This document shows positions 41,232 to 50,896 of a DNA stretch of 64,000 bases, piece after piece. This DNA comes from Streptomyces sp. NBC_00536. GTDB taxonomy: Bacteria; Actinomycetota; Actinomycetes; Streptomycetales; Streptomycetaceae. The position numbers were made by a program, and so were the translations under genes. The stretch's first letter is position 1. Each line of letters opens with the position of its first letter. Location of the stretch: assembly GCF_036346295.1 (NCBI RefSeq), contig NZ_CP107819.1, positions 3,596,001 to 3,660,000 on the forward strand, written 5' to 3'. Below the pieces are notes generated by a model. That model was not told the origin of the DNA and ran no database searches. It worked only from the letters and a program-made list of their open reading frames with translations.

Positions 41232-42413
41232 GTGCCCGCATCCCCGCCCCCCTTCGCCGCGCGAGCCGTCTCGACCGGGGGCTCGCCCGTACGGGAGATC
41301 CTCGCGCTCACCGAACGGCCCGGCGTGATCAGCTTCGCGGGCGGGCTCCCGGCGCCGGAACTCTTCGACACCGAGGGCCTGCGGGCCGCGTACGACGCCG
41401 CCTTCGCGGACTCGGCCGCCCGGGCCCTGCAGTACTCGACCACCGAGGGCGCCCCCGAACTGCGCGAGGTCATCGCCGCCCGGGCGAGCGCGCGCGGACT
41501 CCCGACCGGGCCGGACGACGTGCTGGTCACCACCGGTTCGCAGCAGGCGCTCGCGCTCGTCACGGCGACCCTGGTGGAGCCGGGCGACGTCGTCCTGGTC
41601 GAGAACCCGACCTACCTGGCGGCCCTGCAGTGCTTCGCCATGGCCGGGGCGCGGGTGGTGGCCGTGCCGTGCGACGAGGACGGGATCGTGCCCGAGGCGC
41701 TGGAGGAGGCGGTGCGTCGCGAGCGGCCGAAGCTGCTGTACTCCGTGCCCACCTTCCAGAACCCCACCGGGCGCACCCTGCCCGCCGCCCGCCGGGCCGC
41801 CGTGGCGGAGATCGCGGGGCGGCTCGGGGTGTGGCTGGTCGAGGACGACCCGTACGGCGAACTCCGCTACGAGGGCGCGGACATCCCCTGGCTGGCCGCG
41901 CACCCGGGGGCGGAGGACCGTACGGCGCTGCTCGGCAGCTTCTCCAAGGTCATGGCCCCGGGGCTGCGGCTCGGCTGGCTCCGGGCCCCGGTGGGCCTGC
42001 GGCGGGCCGCGGTGGTGGCGAAGCAGGCCACCGACCTGCACACCTCGACGGTGGACCAGCTGGCGGCCGCGCGCTACCTGGCGGTGGCCGACCTGGACGC
42101 GCACGTGGCGGTCGTCCGCGACGCCTACCGCGAGCGGCGGGACGCGCTGCTGGCGGGCCTGCCGTTGGCCTTGCCGGCGGGGGCGCGGTGGAACCGGCCG
42201 GAGGGCGGGATGTTCGTCTGGGTGCGGCTGCCGGAGGGGTACGACGCGGGGGCCCTGCTGAAGGCGGCCGTCGCGCACGACGTGGCGTACGTGCCGGGGG
42301 CCGCCTTCTACACCGGCCCCCCGGACCCCCGTACCCTCCGTCTCTCCTTCACCACCCACACCCCCGCGGAAATAGCCGAGGGCCTGACCCGCCTGTCCAC
42401 GGCCCTGTCCTGA
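41232..42413 (+). CDS. PLP-dependent aminotransferase (fold type I, MocR/2-aminoadipate type)
   Basis: 393 aa from GTG 41232, which follows AAGGAG with five-base spacing. The layout is that of class I/II aminotransferases of the LysN/2-aminoadipate group: TERPGVISFAGGLPAPELFD, the PLP ring contact in VENPTYLAALQCF, VPTFQNPTGR, the Asp-Tyr pair VEDDPYGELRY and the Schiff-base lysine in LGSFSKVMAPGLRLGW. It ends with GAAFYTG and LRLSFTTHTP, which hold the substrate carboxylate. There is no GntR DNA-binding domain, so this is the enzyme and not a MocR regulator. The substrate cannot be told from sequence; 2-aminoadipate or branched/aromatic amino acids are possible. Confidence 0.9.
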   Translation: MPASPPPFAARAVSTGGSPVREILALTERPGVISFAGGLPAPELFDTEGLRAAYDAAFADSAARALQYSTTEGAPELREVIAARASARGLPTGPDDVLVTTGSQQALALVTATLVEPGDVVLVENPTYLAALQCFAMAGARVVAVPCDEDGIVPEALEEAVRRERPKLLYSVPTFQNPTGRTLPAARRAAVAEIAGRLGVWLVEDDPYGELRYEGADIPWLAAHPGAEDRTALLGSFSKVMAPGLRLGWLRAPVGLRRAAVVAKQATDLHTSTVDQLAAARYLAVADLDAHVAVVRDAYRERRDALLAGLPLALPAGARWNRPEGGMFVWVRLPEGYDAGALLKAAVAHDVAYVPGAAFYTGPPDPRTLRLSFTTHTPAEIAEGLTRLSTALS

Positions 42414-43023
42414 CGCCGAGCGCGCCCCGGCCCACCCTCCGGGGACGCTCACGGCCCGAAGCGACCGGTGCGCCCCGGCCCACCCTCCGGGGGCGCCTCA
42501 AACGCCGGCGAGGCTGACCCCGCCCCCGGAAGCACCCCGGGTCGGACGCGCCCCCGGCGTGCCCTCAATCGCCGGGCAGGCTGGAACCAACCCCTGCGGG
42601 CCGTTCTGCCTCCGGCGGGCCCTCAAACGCCGGGCAGGCTGGAATTGCCCTCCGGGCAACCCAGCCGCCCACCCCCAAGCCCCGCCAAAGGCAAGCCAAC
42701 CCCCGCCAACCCCTGAGGCCCCGCCGCCCCCTCAAGCCCCGCCGGAGGCAAGTCAAGCCCCGCCGGCGATTGAGGCGCCCCCGGAGGGCAAACCAGCCCG
42801 CACGGGCCCACCCAGCCCAGCCACCCGGCCCCGCCGGAGGCAAATCAAGCCCCGCCGGCGATTGAGGCGCCCCCGGAGGGCGAACCGGCCCGCACGGGCC
42901 CGACCGCCCCGGCCACCCCCAGCCCCCCCGGGCGGAAGCCGTGTCGCGGGGCTTCACACCCCGGCCGAGCCGCCGTAGCCTGACGCACCGTCAGATCAAT
43001 CGGCCGCCCCGCCAGGAGCCCGC
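42414..43023. repeat. 610-bp intergenic region made of GC-rich interspersed repeats
   Basis: A 74-bp unit occurs twice (42736-42809 and 42828-42901) with three differences; its core is CCGGCGATTGAGGCGCCCCC. Shorter related pieces (CTCAAACGCCGGGCAGGCTG and CTCAATCGCCGGGCAGGCTG) lie at about 42500-42650 in the opposite sense. This is the style of the small intergenic palindromic repeats of Streptomyces. No gene is seen; the open frames are by-products of repeat composition. Confidence 0.75.
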
Positions 43024-43812
43024 ATGCTGCTGCAAGGCAAGACCGTCATCGTCTCCGGCGTCGGCGCCGGACTCGGCCATCAGGTCGCCGCCGCCGTGGT
43101 CCGCGACGGCGGCAACGCCGTCCTCGGCGCCCGCACCGAGGCCAATCTCGCCAAGTCCGCCGCCGAGATCGACCCCGACGGCACCCACACCGCCCACCTC
43201 CCCACCGACATCACGAACGAGGCGCAGTGCGCCGCCCTCGCCGCCCTCGCACAGGACCGTTTCGGCCGGATCGACGCCGTCGTGCACGTCGCCGCCTGGG
43301 ACTCCTACTTCGGCGGCCTCCAGGACGCCGACTTCGGCACCTGGCAGCAGATCCTCGACGTCAACCTCCTCGGCACCCTGCGGATGACCCGCGCCTGCCT
43401 GCCCGCCCTCAAGGCCAACACCGGCGGCGGAGCGGTCGTCATCATCGGCACGCAGTCGGCCGTCGCCGCCCCCTCCGAGGTCCAGCAGGCCGCGTACGCC
43501 GCCTCCAAGGGCGCGCTGACCTCGGCCATGTACTCGATGGCCCGCGAACTGGGCCCGGACCGGATCCGGGTCAACACCGTGCTGCCGGGCTGGATGTGGG
43601 GCCCGCCGGTGCAGGCGTTCGTCACCTTCAGCGCGCACGCCGAGAACGTCCCGGAGGCGGAGGTACTGGCCCGCCTCACCCAGCGCATGGCACTGCCGGA
43701 ACTGGCCACCGACGGGGACGTCGCGGACGCCGCGGTCTTCCTCGCCTCCGACCGCGCGCGGTCGATAACCGGCCAGTCGCTGCTGGTCAACGCCGGTGAG
43801 CTGATGCGATGA
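43024..43812 (+). CDS. SDR-family oxidoreductase
   Basis: 262 aa, classical short-chain dehydrogenase/reductase. The NAD(P)-binding glycine motif is GVGAGLG (12-18), followed by NAG-type VVHVAAWDS, the catalytic Ser in [12 protein letters not shown], and Y-x3-K in [10 protein letters not shown]. The end has the usual [20 protein letters not shown]. The basic residue after the second strand (GARTEANL) hints at NADP. The substrate is unknown. It is 64 bp upstream of fbiC in the same direction but has its own start site; a link to F420 chemistry is not evident. Confidence 0.92.
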   Translation: MLLQGKTVIVSGVGAGLGHQVAAAVVRDGGNAVLGARTEANLAKSAAEIDPDGTHTAHLPTDITNEAQCAALAALAQDRFGRIDAVVHVAAWDSYFGGLQDADFGTWQQILDVNLLGTLRMTRACLPALKANTGGGAVVIIGTQSAVAAPSEVQQAAYAASKGALTSAMYSMARELGPDRIRVNTVLPGWMWGPPVQAFVTFSAHAENVPEAEVLARLTQRMALPELATDGDVADAAVFLASDRARSITGQSLLVNAGELMR

Positions 43813-43876
43813 CCCAGGTGATGACCCACGTCACGACGGCCCTCGCGGCCGGATCCTCGGATCGTATGCTCGCATC

Positions 43877-46492
43877 ATGAGCACTCCGAGCAACGCTCCG
43901 GCCGGCCCGACCGACAACTCCATGCGCCGCGCCCTCAAGCGGGCGCGCGACGGCGTCGCGCTCGACGCGGCCGAGGCGGCCGTGCTGCTCCAGGCACGCG
44001 GCGAGGCCCTGCGTGACCTCTCCGCGTCCGCCGCCCGGGTCCGGGACTCCGGGCTCGCCGCCGCGGGCCGCCCGGGCGTCATCACGTACTCCCGCAAGGT
44101 CTTCATCCCCCTGACCCGCCTCTGCCGCGACAAGTGCCACTACTGCACCTTCGTCACGGTCCCCGGCAAGCTGCGCCGCGCGGGCCACGGTCTGTACCTC
44201 TCCCCGGACGAGGTCCTCGCGATCGCCCGCGAGGGCGCGGCGATGGGGTGCAAGGAGGCCCTGTTCACGCTCGGCGACCGGCCCGAGGACCGCTGGCCCG
44301 AGGCCCGCGAGTGGCTCGACGCGCACGGGTACGACGACACGCTCGCCTACGTCCGCGCGATGGCGATCCGGGTGCTGGAGGAGACGGGCCTGCTCCCGCA
44401 CCTCAACCCCGGGGTGATGACCTGGTCCGACCTCCAGCGCCTCAAGCCCGTCGCCCCCTCCATGGGCATGATGCTGGAGACCACCGCCACCCGTCTGTGG
44501 TCCGAGCCGGGCGGCCCGCACCACGGTTCCCCGGACAAGGAACCGGCCGTGCGGCTGCGCGTCCTGGAGGACGCGGGCCGCTCCAACGTGCCGTTCACCA
44601 CCGGGGTGCTGATCGGCATCGGCGAATCGTACGAGGAGCGCGCGGACGCGTTCTTCGAGCTGCGCCGGATCCAGCGGGCCTACCACGGCATCCAGGAGGT
44701 CATCGTCCAGAACTTCCGCGCCAAGCCGGACACCGCGATGCGCGCGATGCCCGACGCGGAGCTGGAGGAGCTGGCCGCCGCCATCGCCGTGGCCCGGCAC
44801 ATCCTGGGCCCGTCCGCGCGGATCCAGGCCCCGCCGAACCTGGTGGACGCCGAGTACGCACTGCTCATCGGCGCGGGCATCGACGACTGGGGCGGGGTCT
44901 CCCCGCTCACCCCCGACCACGTGAACCCCGAGCGCCCCTGGCCGCACATCGAGGAGCTGGCCGCGCGGACCGCCGCCGCCGGGTTCGAGCTGCGCGAACG
45001 CCTCACCATCTACCCGGAGTTCCTGACCCGCGGCGAGCCCTGGCTGGACCCCCGGCTGCTGCCGCACGTCCGCGCGCTGGCCGATGCGGAGACCGGGCTC
45101 GCGGACGAGCGGGCGAGCGTCGAGGGGCGGCCGTGGCAGGAGCCCGACGAGGGGTTCACGGGCACCGGGCGCACCGATCTGCACGCCACCATCGACACCG
45201 AGGGCCGCACCTCCGACCGGCGGGACGACTTCGACCACGTCTACGGCGACTGGGAGGCCCTGCGCGAGGCCGCGGCCCCCGGCATGGTCCCGGACCAGGG
45301 GCACGACGGGCACACCGGCCCCGAGCGCCTCGACGCCGAGGTCCGCGCGGCCCTCGCGCAGGCCGCCGACGACCCGACGAAGCTCACCGACGGCCAGGCC
45401 CTCGCCCTGCTGCACGCGGACGGCCCGGCCCTGGACGCGCTCTGCCGGATCGCCGACGACCTGCGCAGGTCCGTCGTCGGCGACGAGGTGACGTACATCG
45501 TCACGCGCAACATCAACTTCACCAACGTCTGTTACACCGGCTGCCGGTTCTGCGCCTTCGCGCAGCGCCGCACGGACGCCGACGCCTACACCCTCTCCCT
45601 CGACCAGGTCGCCGACCGCGCCGCCCAGGCCTGGGACGTGGGCGCGGTCGAGGTGTGCATGCAGGGCGGCATCCACCCGGACCTGCCCGGGACCGCGTAC
45701 TTCGACATCGCGCGCGCGGTGAAGGAGCGGGTCCCCGGCATGCACGTGCACGCCTTCTCCCCCATGGAGGTCGTCAACGGCGCGAGCCGCACCGGGATGT
45801 CGGTCCGCGACTGGCTGACGGCGGCCAAGGAGGCCGGCCTGGACTCCATCCCGGGGACGGCGGCGGAGATCCTGGACGACGAGGTCCGCTGGGTGCTCAC
45901 CAAGGGCAAGCTGCCCACCGCCGACTGGATCGACGTCATCACCACCGCGCACGAGCTGGGCATCCGCTCCTCGTCGACCATGATGTACGGGCACGTGGAC
46001 CAGCCGCGGCACTGGCTCGGCCACTTCCGCACCCTGGCCCGGATCCAGCAGCAGACGGGCGGTTTCACGGAGTTCGTGACGCTGCCCTTCATCCACACCA
46101 ACGCGCCCGTGTACCTCGCGGGCATCGCCCGGCCCGGCCCCACGGACCGCGACAACCGGGCGGTGATGGCGATGGCCCGGCTGCTGCTCCACCCGCACAT
46201 CACCAACATCCAGACCAGCTGGGTCAAGCTCGGCGCGGAGGGCGCGGCCGAGATGCTGCGCTCGGGGGCGAACGACCTCGGCGGGACGCTGATGGAGGAG
46301 ACCATCTCCCGGATGGCGGGCTCGGGTTACGGCTCGTACAAGTCGGTCCAGGACCTGATCGCGATCGCGGAGGCGGCGGGGCGCCCGGCCCGGGCCCGTA
46401 CGACGCTGTACGGAGAGGTCCCGGAGGAGCGGCAGCGGGCGGCGCGCGCCTCGGACGGCCACCTGCCCGCGCTGCTGCCCGTACTGGAGTAG
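43877..46492 (+). CDS. fbiC: Bifunctional FO (7,8-didemethyl-8-hydroxy-5-deazariboflavin) synthase
   Basis: 871 aa, fusion of CofG and CofH, as in actinobacteria. Both halves are radical SAM enzymes. The first cluster is C83-x3-C87-x2-C90 ([11 protein letters not shown]); the second is C552-x3-C556-x2-C559 ([11 protein letters not shown]). CofH joins tyrosine to 5-amino-6-ribitylaminouracil and CofG closes the ring to give FO, the chromophore of coenzyme F420. The C-terminal half also contains [20 protein letters not shown] and [12 protein letters not shown], typical of CofH. Length and motifs are normal. A luciferase-like oxidoreductase of the F420-using class is encoded 2.7 kb downstream. 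Confidence 0.97.
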   Translation: MSTPSNAPAGPTDNSMRRALKRARDGVALDAAEAAVLLQARGEALRDLSASAARVRDSGLAAAGRPGVITYSRKVFIPLTRLCRDKCHYCTFVTVPGKLRRAGHGLYLSPDEVLAIAREGAAMGCKEALFTLGDRPEDRWPEAREWLDAHGYDDTLAYVRAMAIRVLEETGLLPHLNPGVMTWSDLQRLKPVAPSMGMMLETTATRLWSEPGGPHHGSPDKEPAVRLRVLEDAGRSNVPFTTGVLIGIGESYEERADAFFELRRIQRAYHGIQEVIVQNFRAKPDTAMRAMPDAELEELAAAIAVARHILGPSARIQAPPNLVDAEYALLIGAGIDDWGGVSPLTPDHVNPERPWPHIEELAARTAAAGFELRERLTIYPEFLTRGEPWLDPRLLPHVRALADAETGLADERASVEGRPWQEPDEGFTGTGRTDLHATIDTEGRTSDRRDDFDHVYGDWEALREAAAPGMVPDQGHDGHTGPERLDAEVRAALAQAADDPTKLTDGQALALLHADGPALDALCRIADDLRRSVVGDEVTYIVTRNINFTNVCYTGCRFCAFAQRRTDADAYTLSLDQVADRAAQAWDVGAVEVCMQGGIHPDLPGTAYFDIARAVKERVPGMHVHAFSPMEVVNGASRTGMSVRDWLTAAKEAGLDSIPGTAAEILDDEVRWVLTKGKLPTADWIDVITTAHELGIRSSSTMMYGHVDQPRHWLGHFRTLARIQQQTGGFTEFVTLPFIHTNAPVYLAGIARPGPTDRDNRAVMAMARLLLHPHITNIQTSWVKLGAEGAAEMLRSGANDLGGTLMEETISRMAGSGYGSYKSVQDLIAIAEAAGRPARARTTLYGEVPEERQRAARASDGHLPALLPVLE

Positions 46493-46525
46493 CCGGGCGG
46501 CGGCGCGGGAGCACGGGAGAGGGGC

Positions 46526-47614
46526 TCAGCCGACGAGCAGGTCCCGCTTGAGCTGCTTCAGCTCGCGCGCGTCGACGCCGAGGCCCTGGTCGAGGTAGCG
46601 GTCGAAGGAGCCGTACCGGGCCTGGACCTCGGCGTACCCGGCGTTCAGGTACTCGGGGCGGACGTCGAGCATCGGCTTGTAGACGGCGGCCTGCTGCGCC
46701 GGGAGGTGCGAGAGGACCGCGTCGTTGGCGGCCTTGCGGTAGTCGTTGCTGGCGAGGTAGTCGGCCATGACGGTCTCGGCGGGGACGCCGAGCGCGGTCA
46801 GCAGGGAGGCGTTGGCCCAGCCGGTGCGGTCCTTGCCCGCGGTGCAGTGGAAGAGGACGGCGCGCGAGCGGTCGTTCCCGGCGGCGCTCTCGATCCCCGC
46901 GAAGACCTGCGTGTAGGCCTTCTTGCCGCCCTCGCCGCTGACCATGCCTTTCTCAGCCTCGGTCATGGCCTTGACGGCCTCGTCGGGGGTCCTGGGCAGG
47001 GTCTGGAAGGAGCCGGAGCCCGCGAAGACGTCGGCGACGACGTAGGCCGCGCCCGCCGGGACCTTGTCGGGGCCCTTGGTGCGCTCGTCGGTCATGCGCA
47101 GGTCGAAGACGGTCCTGACGCGCAGCCGCTGGAGCTTGGCGAGGTCGGCCGCGGTGAGCTTGTCGAGGGCGTCCGAGCGGTAGATCTCGCCCATCTTGAC
47201 CCACTGGCCGGTGGTGGTGCGGTAGCCGCCCGCGTCACGGAAGTTGGCCGTGCCGTCGAGCTTGATCAGCCGGTCGGCGAGGCGCAGGCCCTGGCCGCGG
47301 TCCGGGACGAGGTCGAACCACTGGCGGTCGGCGGCGGGCAGCCCCTTGACGACGGCCTCGCCGGTGGCGCCGCCCTTCGCGACGACCTTGCCGTTGGCCT
47401 TGATCTCGACGCGCTTGACGCCGTTGACGCCCTTGGCACCCTTCGTGTCCCACTTCACGGTGTACGAGCCGTCGGCGCCGGCGGTGACCGTGGCGGCGGT
47501 GAAGGGGATGGCGGAGTGGCTGTGGGCGCTGTGGGCACTGGCGGCCGGGGCGACGAGGGCGGAGAGGGAGAGTGCGCAGGCGATGGCGGTCGCGGCGAGG
47601 GTTGCCTTCTTCAT
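46526..47614 (-). CDS. Secreted tyrosine-specific protein phosphatase
   Basis: 362 aa from ATG 47614. The signal peptide is MKKATLAATAIACALSLSAL, cut near ASA. Residues about 30-110 look like a small beta domain (fibronectin-like). The phosphatase domain (about 115-330) begins with DGTANFRDAGGYRTTTG and has the P-loop HCTAGKDRTG (H-C-x5-R), with the general-acid region around RSDALDKL. This matches secreted PtpA/Lip1-like Y-phosphatase3 proteins. The substrate could be phosphotyrosine proteins, phosphoinositides or other phosphate esters outside the cell. The gene converges with fbiC and is divergent from the ADP-ribosylglycohydrolase-like gene. Confidence 0.9.
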   Translation of the reverse strand: MKKATLAATAIACALSLSALVAPAASAHSAHSHSAIPFTAATVTAGADGSYTVKWDTKGAKGVNGVKRVEIKANGKVVAKGGATGEAVVKGLPAADRQWFDLVPDRGQGLRLADRLIKLDGTANFRDAGGYRTTTGQWVKMGEIYRSDALDKLTAADLAKLQRLRVRTVFDLRMTDERTKGPDKVPAGAAYVVADVFAGSGSFQTLPRTPDEAVKAMTEAEKGMVSGEGGKKAYTQVFAGIESAAGNDRSRAVLFHCTAGKDRTGWANASLLTALGVPAETVMADYLASNDYRKAANDAVLSHLPAQQAAVYKPMLDVRPEYLNAGYAEVQARYGSFDRYLDQGLGVDARELKQLKRDLLVG

Positions 47615-47844
47615 GCCGTCGAATCTGTTGGCCCGGCAAGAACGCCACGTGAACGAGGTGTGGCCGGAAACAGCCCTTCCGAAGACAAGTGGCAAACCGT
47701 GCCACTCAGCTACTTGGGGGCCGACGAATCCCGGAGGGTTCCGGCCTTTCTCCGCACACATACGGCCCGCTCGACGGCCTCCCTCCGGATTCGAACGGGC
47801 GGGTCCACTACAGTGCGCGCCAGAGCCAGCGGGGGGATGCGTTC

Positions 47845-49002
47845 ATGGACTTGACGGCGGCAAACGTGACGACGGGAAGCGTGACCACCGGCCTGTGGGG
47901 CCGGATCGAACAGCAGGACTTCCGCAGCCGGGTGCGCGGCACCCTGCTCGGTTCCGCCATCGGCGACGCCCTCGGCGCGCCCGTCGCCGGGCTCTCCCTC
48001 GACGGGATCCGCTCGGCCCACGGGCCGCAGGGCCTGACCGAACCGGCCCCCGCCCACGGCCGGCGCGGCGCCGTCACCGCGGCCACCCAGCTCACCCTGT
48101 TCACCGTCGATGGCCTGATACGGGCCCACGTGCGCCGGGACACCGGCGCCTGGCACCCGCCCACCGACGTCCACCGCGCCCACCTGCGCTGGGCCGCCAC
48201 CCAGCACGACTGGGGCCCGGACGAGCGGCGCAAGGAGAACGGCTGGCTGGCCCAGGAGGAGTGGCTCTACGCCCGCCGCGGCCCCGGCCGGGCCTGTATG
48301 ACCGGCTTCGGCGACGAGATCCTCGGCACCCTGGAACAGCCCAAGAACCCCACCGCCCGGGACGCCGACGCCACGGTCCGCTCCGCCCCCTTCGGCCTGC
48401 TCGTCGGCTGGGAGCCCGCCCTCGTCCTCCAACTCGCCGTCGAGTGCGCCACGCAGAGCCACGGCCACCCCACCGCGTACCTCTCCGCGGGCGCCTTCGC
48501 GGTCATCGTCCACGGCCTGACCCGCGGCGAAAGCCTCGACGCGGCCGTCCAGCGGGCCCTGGGCCTGCTCGGCTCCCGGGCCGGCGGGCAGCCCGTCACC
48601 GACGCCCTCCAGCGGGCCACGGCCGCCGTCACCCGGGGCGTCCCGTCCCCGGAGATCATCGAATCGCTCGCGCCGGGCGACGGCGAGGGCGGCCGCGACG
48701 CCGACGCCGCCCTCGCCATCGCCGTGTACTGCGCCCTGGTCGCCGAGGACGTACGCCACGGCCTGCGCCTCGCGGTCAACCACGGCGGCGACTCCTCCGC
48801 GACCGGCGCCCTCTGCGGAGCCCTGCTGGGCGCCCTGCACGGCGAAACCGCCCTCCCCGCGCCCTGGCTGGCCGACCTGGAGGGCCGCGCCACGCTGCTC
48901 GAACTCGCCGACGACTTCGCCCTGGAGATGACCCAGGGCCCCACCCTCCACGGCCCGGCCACCTCCTCCCCAGCCTGGCTGACCCGCTACCCGCGGGGCT
49001 AG
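47845..49002 (+). CDS. ADP-ribosylglycohydrolase-family protein with altered metal-binding residues
   Basis: 385 aa from ATG 47845. The fold is clear: RGTLLGSAIGDALGAPVAGL at the start and HGGDSSATGALCGALLGALH near the end. Active members bind two Mg ions through a T-D-D-T motif and a G-D-S-D-T motif. Here these read T78-A79-A80-T81 (AVTAATQLTL) and D316-S317-S318 (GGDSSATG), so at least three ligand aspartates are missing. The enzyme is probably inactive, or it binds ADP-ribose-like ligands without cleaving them. The reading frame and codon use are normal. The stop codon lies inside a 20-bp inverted repeat. Confidence 0.85.
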   Translation: MDLTAANVTTGSVTTGLWGRIEQQDFRSRVRGTLLGSAIGDALGAPVAGLSLDGIRSAHGPQGLTEPAPAHGRRGAVTAATQLTLFTVDGLIRAHVRRDTGAWHPPTDVHRAHLRWAATQHDWGPDERRKENGWLAQEEWLYARRGPGRACMTGFGDEILGTLEQPKNPTARDADATVRSAPFGLLVGWEPALVLQLAVECATQSHGHPTAYLSAGAFAVIVHGLTRGESLDAAVQRALGLLGSRAGGQPVTDALQRATAAVTRGVPSPEIIESLAPGDGEGGRDADAALAIAVYCALVAEDVRHGLRLAVNHGGDSSATGALCGALLGALHGETALPAPWLADLEGRATLLELADDFALEMTQGPTLHGPATSSPAWLTRYPRG

Positions 49003-49074
49003 GGGGTGTCCGGTGGATCAGGGCCGGGCCCGGCTCGCCTGCCTATCCGACCCCGATCCACCGGACACCCCCTA
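49000..49074. terminator. Perfect 20-bp inverted repeat overlapping a stop codon
   Basis: TAGGGGGTGTCCGGTGGATC (49000-49019) and its exact complement (49055-49074) flank a 35-base loop. The first three bases are the stop codon of the ADP-ribosylglycohydrolase gene. The inner loop also has GCCGGGCCCGGC. It probably acts as a terminator and belongs to a repeat type scattered in Streptomyces intergenic DNA. Confidence 0.75.
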
Positions 49075-49146
49075 TACAGACCCCTGCCCACCTCGCGCGT
49101 GAGCCCGTACCGTGACCCCACCCACGTCACGGAGGTGTCTGAACAC

Positions 49147-50025
49147 ATGCCGAGCACACCGAACCCGCGGATCTCCGCCACCATCTTCCTGACCGACCGG
49201 ACCATCGCGCCCGTGCCGCTCGCCCGCGCGCTCGAAGAGCGGGGGTTCGCCGGGCTCTACCTGCCCGAGCACACCCACATCCCGGTCAGCCGCGACACCC
49301 CGGCCCCGATGGGCGGGGAGCTGCCCGAGGAGTACGGGCGGACCGTCGACCCGTTCGTGGCCCTCGGGCAGGCCTCCGCCGTCACCGAACGGCTGGGCCT
49401 GGGCACCGGGATCACCCTGGTCGCGCAGCACGACCCGATCGGGCTGGCCAAGCAGATCGCCACCCTCGACCACCTCTCCGGGGGCCGCTTCACCCTGGGG
49501 CTCGGCTACGGCTGGAACGTCGAGGAGGCCGCCGACCACGGGGTGCGGTGGCAGGAGCGGCGCGAGCTGGTGCGGGACCGGATGGCGCTGATGCGCGCGC
49601 TGTGGGCGCCCGAACCGACCGCGTACGTCGGCCAGTTCTCCGGCGTCAGCGCCAGCTCGGCCTTCCCCAAGCCGGTCCAGGCCCCCCGCGAACTGGCCCC
49701 CGGCGTCCCCCTGCACGGCCCCCGCACCCTCATCGGGGGCGCCGCCGGACCCAAGCTCTTCGCCGCGATCGCCGACCACGCCGACGGGTGGATGCCCATC
49801 GGGGGCGGCGGGCTGACCGAGTCGCTGCCCGCGCTGCGCGCCGTGTGGGAGGCGGCGGGGCGGGATCCGAAGTCGCTCCAGGTGGTTCCGTACGCCGTCC
49901 GGCCGACCCCCGGGAAGCTGGCCCACTACGCCGACCTCGGGCTCGACGAGGTCGTCCTGCAACTGCCCTCGGCGGGTGAGGCCGAGGTCCTGCGGACACT
50001 GGACGAGTTCGCCCCGTACCTCTGA
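49147..50025 (+). CDS. LLM-class F420-dependent oxidoreductase
   Basis: 292 aa from ATG 49147 (GGAGG 11 bases upstream). Luciferase-like TIM barrel: ALEERGFAGLYLPEHTHIPV, LGLGTGITLVAQHDPIGLAK (the non-prolyl cis-peptide region), LDHLSGGRFTLGLGYGWNVE and LIGGAAGPKLFAAIADHADG. This subgroup (TIGR03619-like) is predicted to use F420 rather than FMN; fbiC is nearby. The substrate is unknown. It is preceded by the 20-bp inverted repeat, which separates it from the upstream gene. Confidence 0.9.
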   Translation: MPSTPNPRISATIFLTDRTIAPVPLARALEERGFAGLYLPEHTHIPVSRDTPAPMGGELPEEYGRTVDPFVALGQASAVTERLGLGTGITLVAQHDPIGLAKQIATLDHLSGGRFTLGLGYGWNVEEAADHGVRWQERRELVRDRMALMRALWAPEPTAYVGQFSGVSASSAFPKPVQAPRELAPGVPLHGPRTLIGGAAGPKLFAAIADHADGWMPIGGGGLTESLPALRAVWEAAGRDPKSLQVVPYAVRPTPGKLAHYADLGLDEVVLQLPSAGEAEVLRTLDEFAPYL

Positions 50026-50163
50026 GGGCGCGGGCCCGGGAGGCCCGAACGCCCCCCGCCCCCCGCCGTCTTGCTCCGCCTGCCTAGACTGCCCGTCTGA
50101 AATCAGCCACACGGCCGGGACGCGTCAGGGCCCGGCGGACGCGACGGACGGGGGCGGGCCGGG

Positions 50164-50565
50164 ATGCAGAACTCCGATCTCGACGTATCTCAGGACGACC
50201 TCGGCAGGCTCGCCGACGACCTCGACGCGATGCAGGCGTACCTGGACGAGCAGACGCGCCGCATGGACCGGGTCGTCGACGCCGTCGCGGCGGGCTGGCA
50301 GGGCCCCACGGCCACCGCCTACCGCAGCCTCCACCAGGGCGTGGCCGAGGATGCCGTCCGCATCCGGCAGGTCCTCGTCCTGCTCGAAGCGGCCACCCGG
50401 GCCAGCCGGGACGGCTTCACCGAGCAGGAGATGGAGACCCTGTCCCGGCTGAAGAAGATGCAGGACGGCGAGGACGTCCCCGCGGCGGCCCGCGCCCTCC
50501 AGGCACCCGACCCGGCCCCGCCCGCGGCGCCGGCGCGCCCGCACAGCCGCATCTTGGACATGTGA
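50164..50565 (+). CDS. WXG100-like protein with extended C terminus
   Basis: 133 aa. Helical hairpin with the W-x-G turn in AAGWQGPTATAYRS (about residue 45), flanked by long helices, which is the fold of Esx/WXG100 proteins of type VII secretion. A Pro/Ala tail follows (APDPAPPAAPARPHSRILDM). It is the first gene of a toxin operon: a second WXG100 protein, a large toxin and immunity genes follow with short gaps. It probably pairs with the second small protein to guide the toxin to the secretion machine. No EccC-type ATPase is in the window. Confidence 0.82.
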   Translation: MQNSDLDVSQDDLGRLADDLDAMQAYLDEQTRRMDRVVDAVAAGWQGPTATAYRSLHQGVAEDAVRIRQVLVLLEAATRASRDGFTEQEMETLSRLKKMQDGEDVPAAARALQAPDPAPPAAPARPHSRILDM

Positions 50566-50590
50566 ACGACCACGGGGGAGCAGCCACACC

Positions 50591-50896
50591 ATGCCGGACG
50601 ACGACCGCATAACCGTCGACTTCGCCACGCTGCGCAGGCTGTCGGGCGAGCTCGAAAGCATCCTCAAGACGCTCAACGAGAAGCTGGACGGCCTCTACGA
50701 GCGCGCCACCAAGGTGGTGCTGAGCTGGGACGGCGAGGCGCGCGACGCCTTCGTCGACGAGCTCGACAAGTGGGACCGCTCCGCACAGGACCTCGTCGCG
50801 GCCCAGGCCTGGCTGCACGAGGTGGTCGTCAAGGGCCACCTCAACTACGACGCGGCCAACCGGTCCGTGCTCCGCGGCTGGGGCGGTGGCGCCTGA
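50591..50896 (+). CDS. WXG100-family protein
   Basis: 101 aa. The W-x-G turn is in LSWDGEARDAFVDEL (about residue 44), between two amphipathic helices; the size is standard for Esx proteins. Its stop (TGA) shares a base with the ATG of the toxin gene. Likely partner of the preceding WXG100-like protein and chaperone or targeting factor for the downstream toxin. Confidence 0.88.
   Translation: MPDDDRITVDFATLRRLSGELESILKTLNEKLDGLYERATKVVLSWDGEARDAFVDELDKWDRSAQDLVAAQAWLHEVVVKGHLNYDAANRSVLRGWGGGA

Noticed and set aside
42736-42901. Repeat pair considered as a CRISPR array
   Set aside because: Two 74-bp imperfect copies with an 18-bp gap, no regular spacers and no cas genes; it is an intergenic repeat.
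44134-46551. 805-codon frame overlapping fbiC in another phase
   Set aside because: Arg/Pro-rich shadow of fbiC; the real frame has both radical SAM clusters.
49006-49146. N-terminal extension of the luciferase-like enzyme through the inverted repeat
   Set aside because: It would translate the 20-bp inverted repeat; the conserved part and a ribosome site support ATG 49147.
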